Source: Bacteroidota bacterium
GTDB taxonomy: Bacteria > Bacteroidota > Bacteroidia > Bacteroidales > VadinHA17
Direction of reading: 5' to 3'
Assembly (NCBI GenBank): GCA_022711195.1
Contig: JAKLFN010000110.1
Coordinates: 1-6,875, forward strand
Length of the DNA: 6,875 nt
The notes below the pieces were generated by a model, which made no database searches, was not told the origin of the DNA, and was given only the letters and a program-made list of their open reading frames with translations. The translations under genes and the position numbers were made by a program. Every line of letters begins with the position of its first letter. Position 1 is the first letter of the stretch. Shown here one piece after another: positions 6,310 to 6,875 of this stretch.

Positions 6310-6726
6310 TTGAATATCAGCGATTTACAACTAGAGGGGAAAAAGATCACAATTGTTGAGGACGATATCCCGTCAATACGTTATTACGAAACACTCCTTA
6401 AAAGCTCAGGTGCAGAAGTGAATATCTTCCGTAACGGGAAGGAATTTGTTGATCATATCAGCCAGGAACATGACAGGATAGACCTTGTTTTCATGGACTT
6501 TTTAATCCCGCTGATAAACGGAATTGAATGTCTCCGGATCTTCAGAAAGGAACACAGGAATGTTCCCGTACTGATGCTCACCGCGTATTCATCGGAACAA
6601 AGCAAGACAGAAGCCTATCTTGCTGGCTGCAACGAATATGTTCTTAAGCCAATATACCCTGAAAAGATCTTCTTTCTGATCGAGAAGTACCTCAAACACG
6701 AGCCTACGGCTACGATGGCCGGCTGA
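6310..6726 (+). CDS. Stand-alone CheY-like response regulator receiver domain
   Basis: This 138-residue protein is a single receiver domain with no output domain. It has the acidic pocket in VEDD (E17, D18, D19), phosphoacceptor D63 in LVFMDFLIP, the switch T91 in LMLTAY, and the conserved lysine K113 in VLKPI, so it should be phosphorylatable. The final 10 residues (KHEPTATMAG) are a short tail. The start is unusual: no ATG lies in frame between the upstream stop at 6232-6234 and residue 62, which is already inside the fold, so translation must begin at a non-ATG codon. TTG at 6310 gives a tight N-terminus 11 residues before the first strand. It diverges from the SpoIIE sensor phosphatase, making a shared pathway plausible; a kinase is not present in the window. 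Its TGA stop is 5 bases from the stop of the next, convergent gene. Confidence 0.92.
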   Translation: MNISDLQLEGKKITIVEDDIPSIRYYETLLKSSGAEVNIFRNGKEFVDHISQEHDRIDLVFMDFLIPLINGIECLRIFRKEHRNVPVLMLTAYSSEQSKTEAYLAGCNEYVLKPIYPEKIFFLIEKYLKHEPTATMAG

Positions 6727-6731
6727 GGTAA

Positions 6732-6875
6732 TTATCTCGATGCAGGGTCGACAAATGACATATAGCGTGAGTAGTAACCGTTAAGCTTGTTATTTATCTC
6801 ATCAGCCTTTTCCCTGTTTCCGTATTTCAGAGACGATTCTCCTGCACGCCGGGTATATTCAAATGCAGTACCTAT
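6732..6875 (-). CDS. C-terminal fragment of an unrecognised protein
   Basis: Reading the minus strand from the right edge, one frame stays open for 47 codons and ends at TAA (6734-6732). The residues run IGTAFEYTRRAG, then a charged, helix-prone stretch SLKYGNREKADEINNKLNGYY, and end SRYMSFVDPASR. The composition (alternating charged and aromatic residues, few prolines) suggests paired alpha helices, as in TPR-type repeats, but I cannot assign a family. It is convergent with the receiver gene, with only 5 bases between the two stops, and its start lies beyond the window. The continuous frame and normal codon choice make it likely to be a real gene end. Confidence 0.65.
   Translation of the reverse strand: MGTAFEYTRRAGESSLKYGNREKADEINNKLNGYYSRYMSFVDPASR

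Overview
The window looks like a piece of a Bacteroidetes (Bacteroidota) chromosome, probably from an environmental or metagenomic Bacteroidales-like lineage. The reasons are AT-rich gaps without clear Shine-Dalgarno sites, small 'SC/AC' lipoproteins, a SpoIIE-type phosphatase with a long coiled coil, and a PL22-like secreted beta-propeller protein. This assignment is inference from gene content; there is no rRNA or marker phylogeny here. No tRNA, rRNA, CRISPR array, transposase or phage gene was seen.

Layout. (1) 1-1127, minus: the N-terminal 375 residues of a secreted oligogalacturonate-lyase-like (PL22) protein that runs off the left edge. (2) 1128-1420: a non-coding gap with a nested palindromic, REP-like element (1196-1277) and a 15-unit, 8-bp tandem repeat (1304-1423) whose last unit contains the stop codon of the next gene. 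(3) 1421-3103, minus: ettA, an ABC-F translation factor, with a small four-helix membrane protein gene just upstream on the same strand (3190-3579). (4) 3740-4244, plus: two tandem, paralogous, cysteine-rich mini-lipoproteins. (5) 4241-6136, minus: a sensor phosphatase with a periplasmic YfiR-like domain, long coiled coil, one membrane span and a cytoplasmic SpoIIE/PP2C domain. Its stop codon shares the palindrome CTAG with the stop of the second lipoprotein. (6) 6310-6726, plus: a stand-alone CheY-like receiver, divergent from the phosphatase and apparently starting at TTG. (7) 6732-6875, minus: the C-terminal 47 residues of an unrecognised protein.

How they may work together. The phosphatase and the receiver share an AT-rich divergent intergenic region of 173 bp and could form one signalling module, with a periplasmic signal read by YfiR, passed down the coiled coil, and output as dephosphorylation of an unseen partner. 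This is inference from position and domains. The ettA/membrane-protein pair and the PL22-like gene look like unrelated neighbours. The items most worth a second look are the duplicated Cys-rich lipoproteins, the direct YfiR-SpoIIE fusion, and the repeat-rich 3' flank of ettA.
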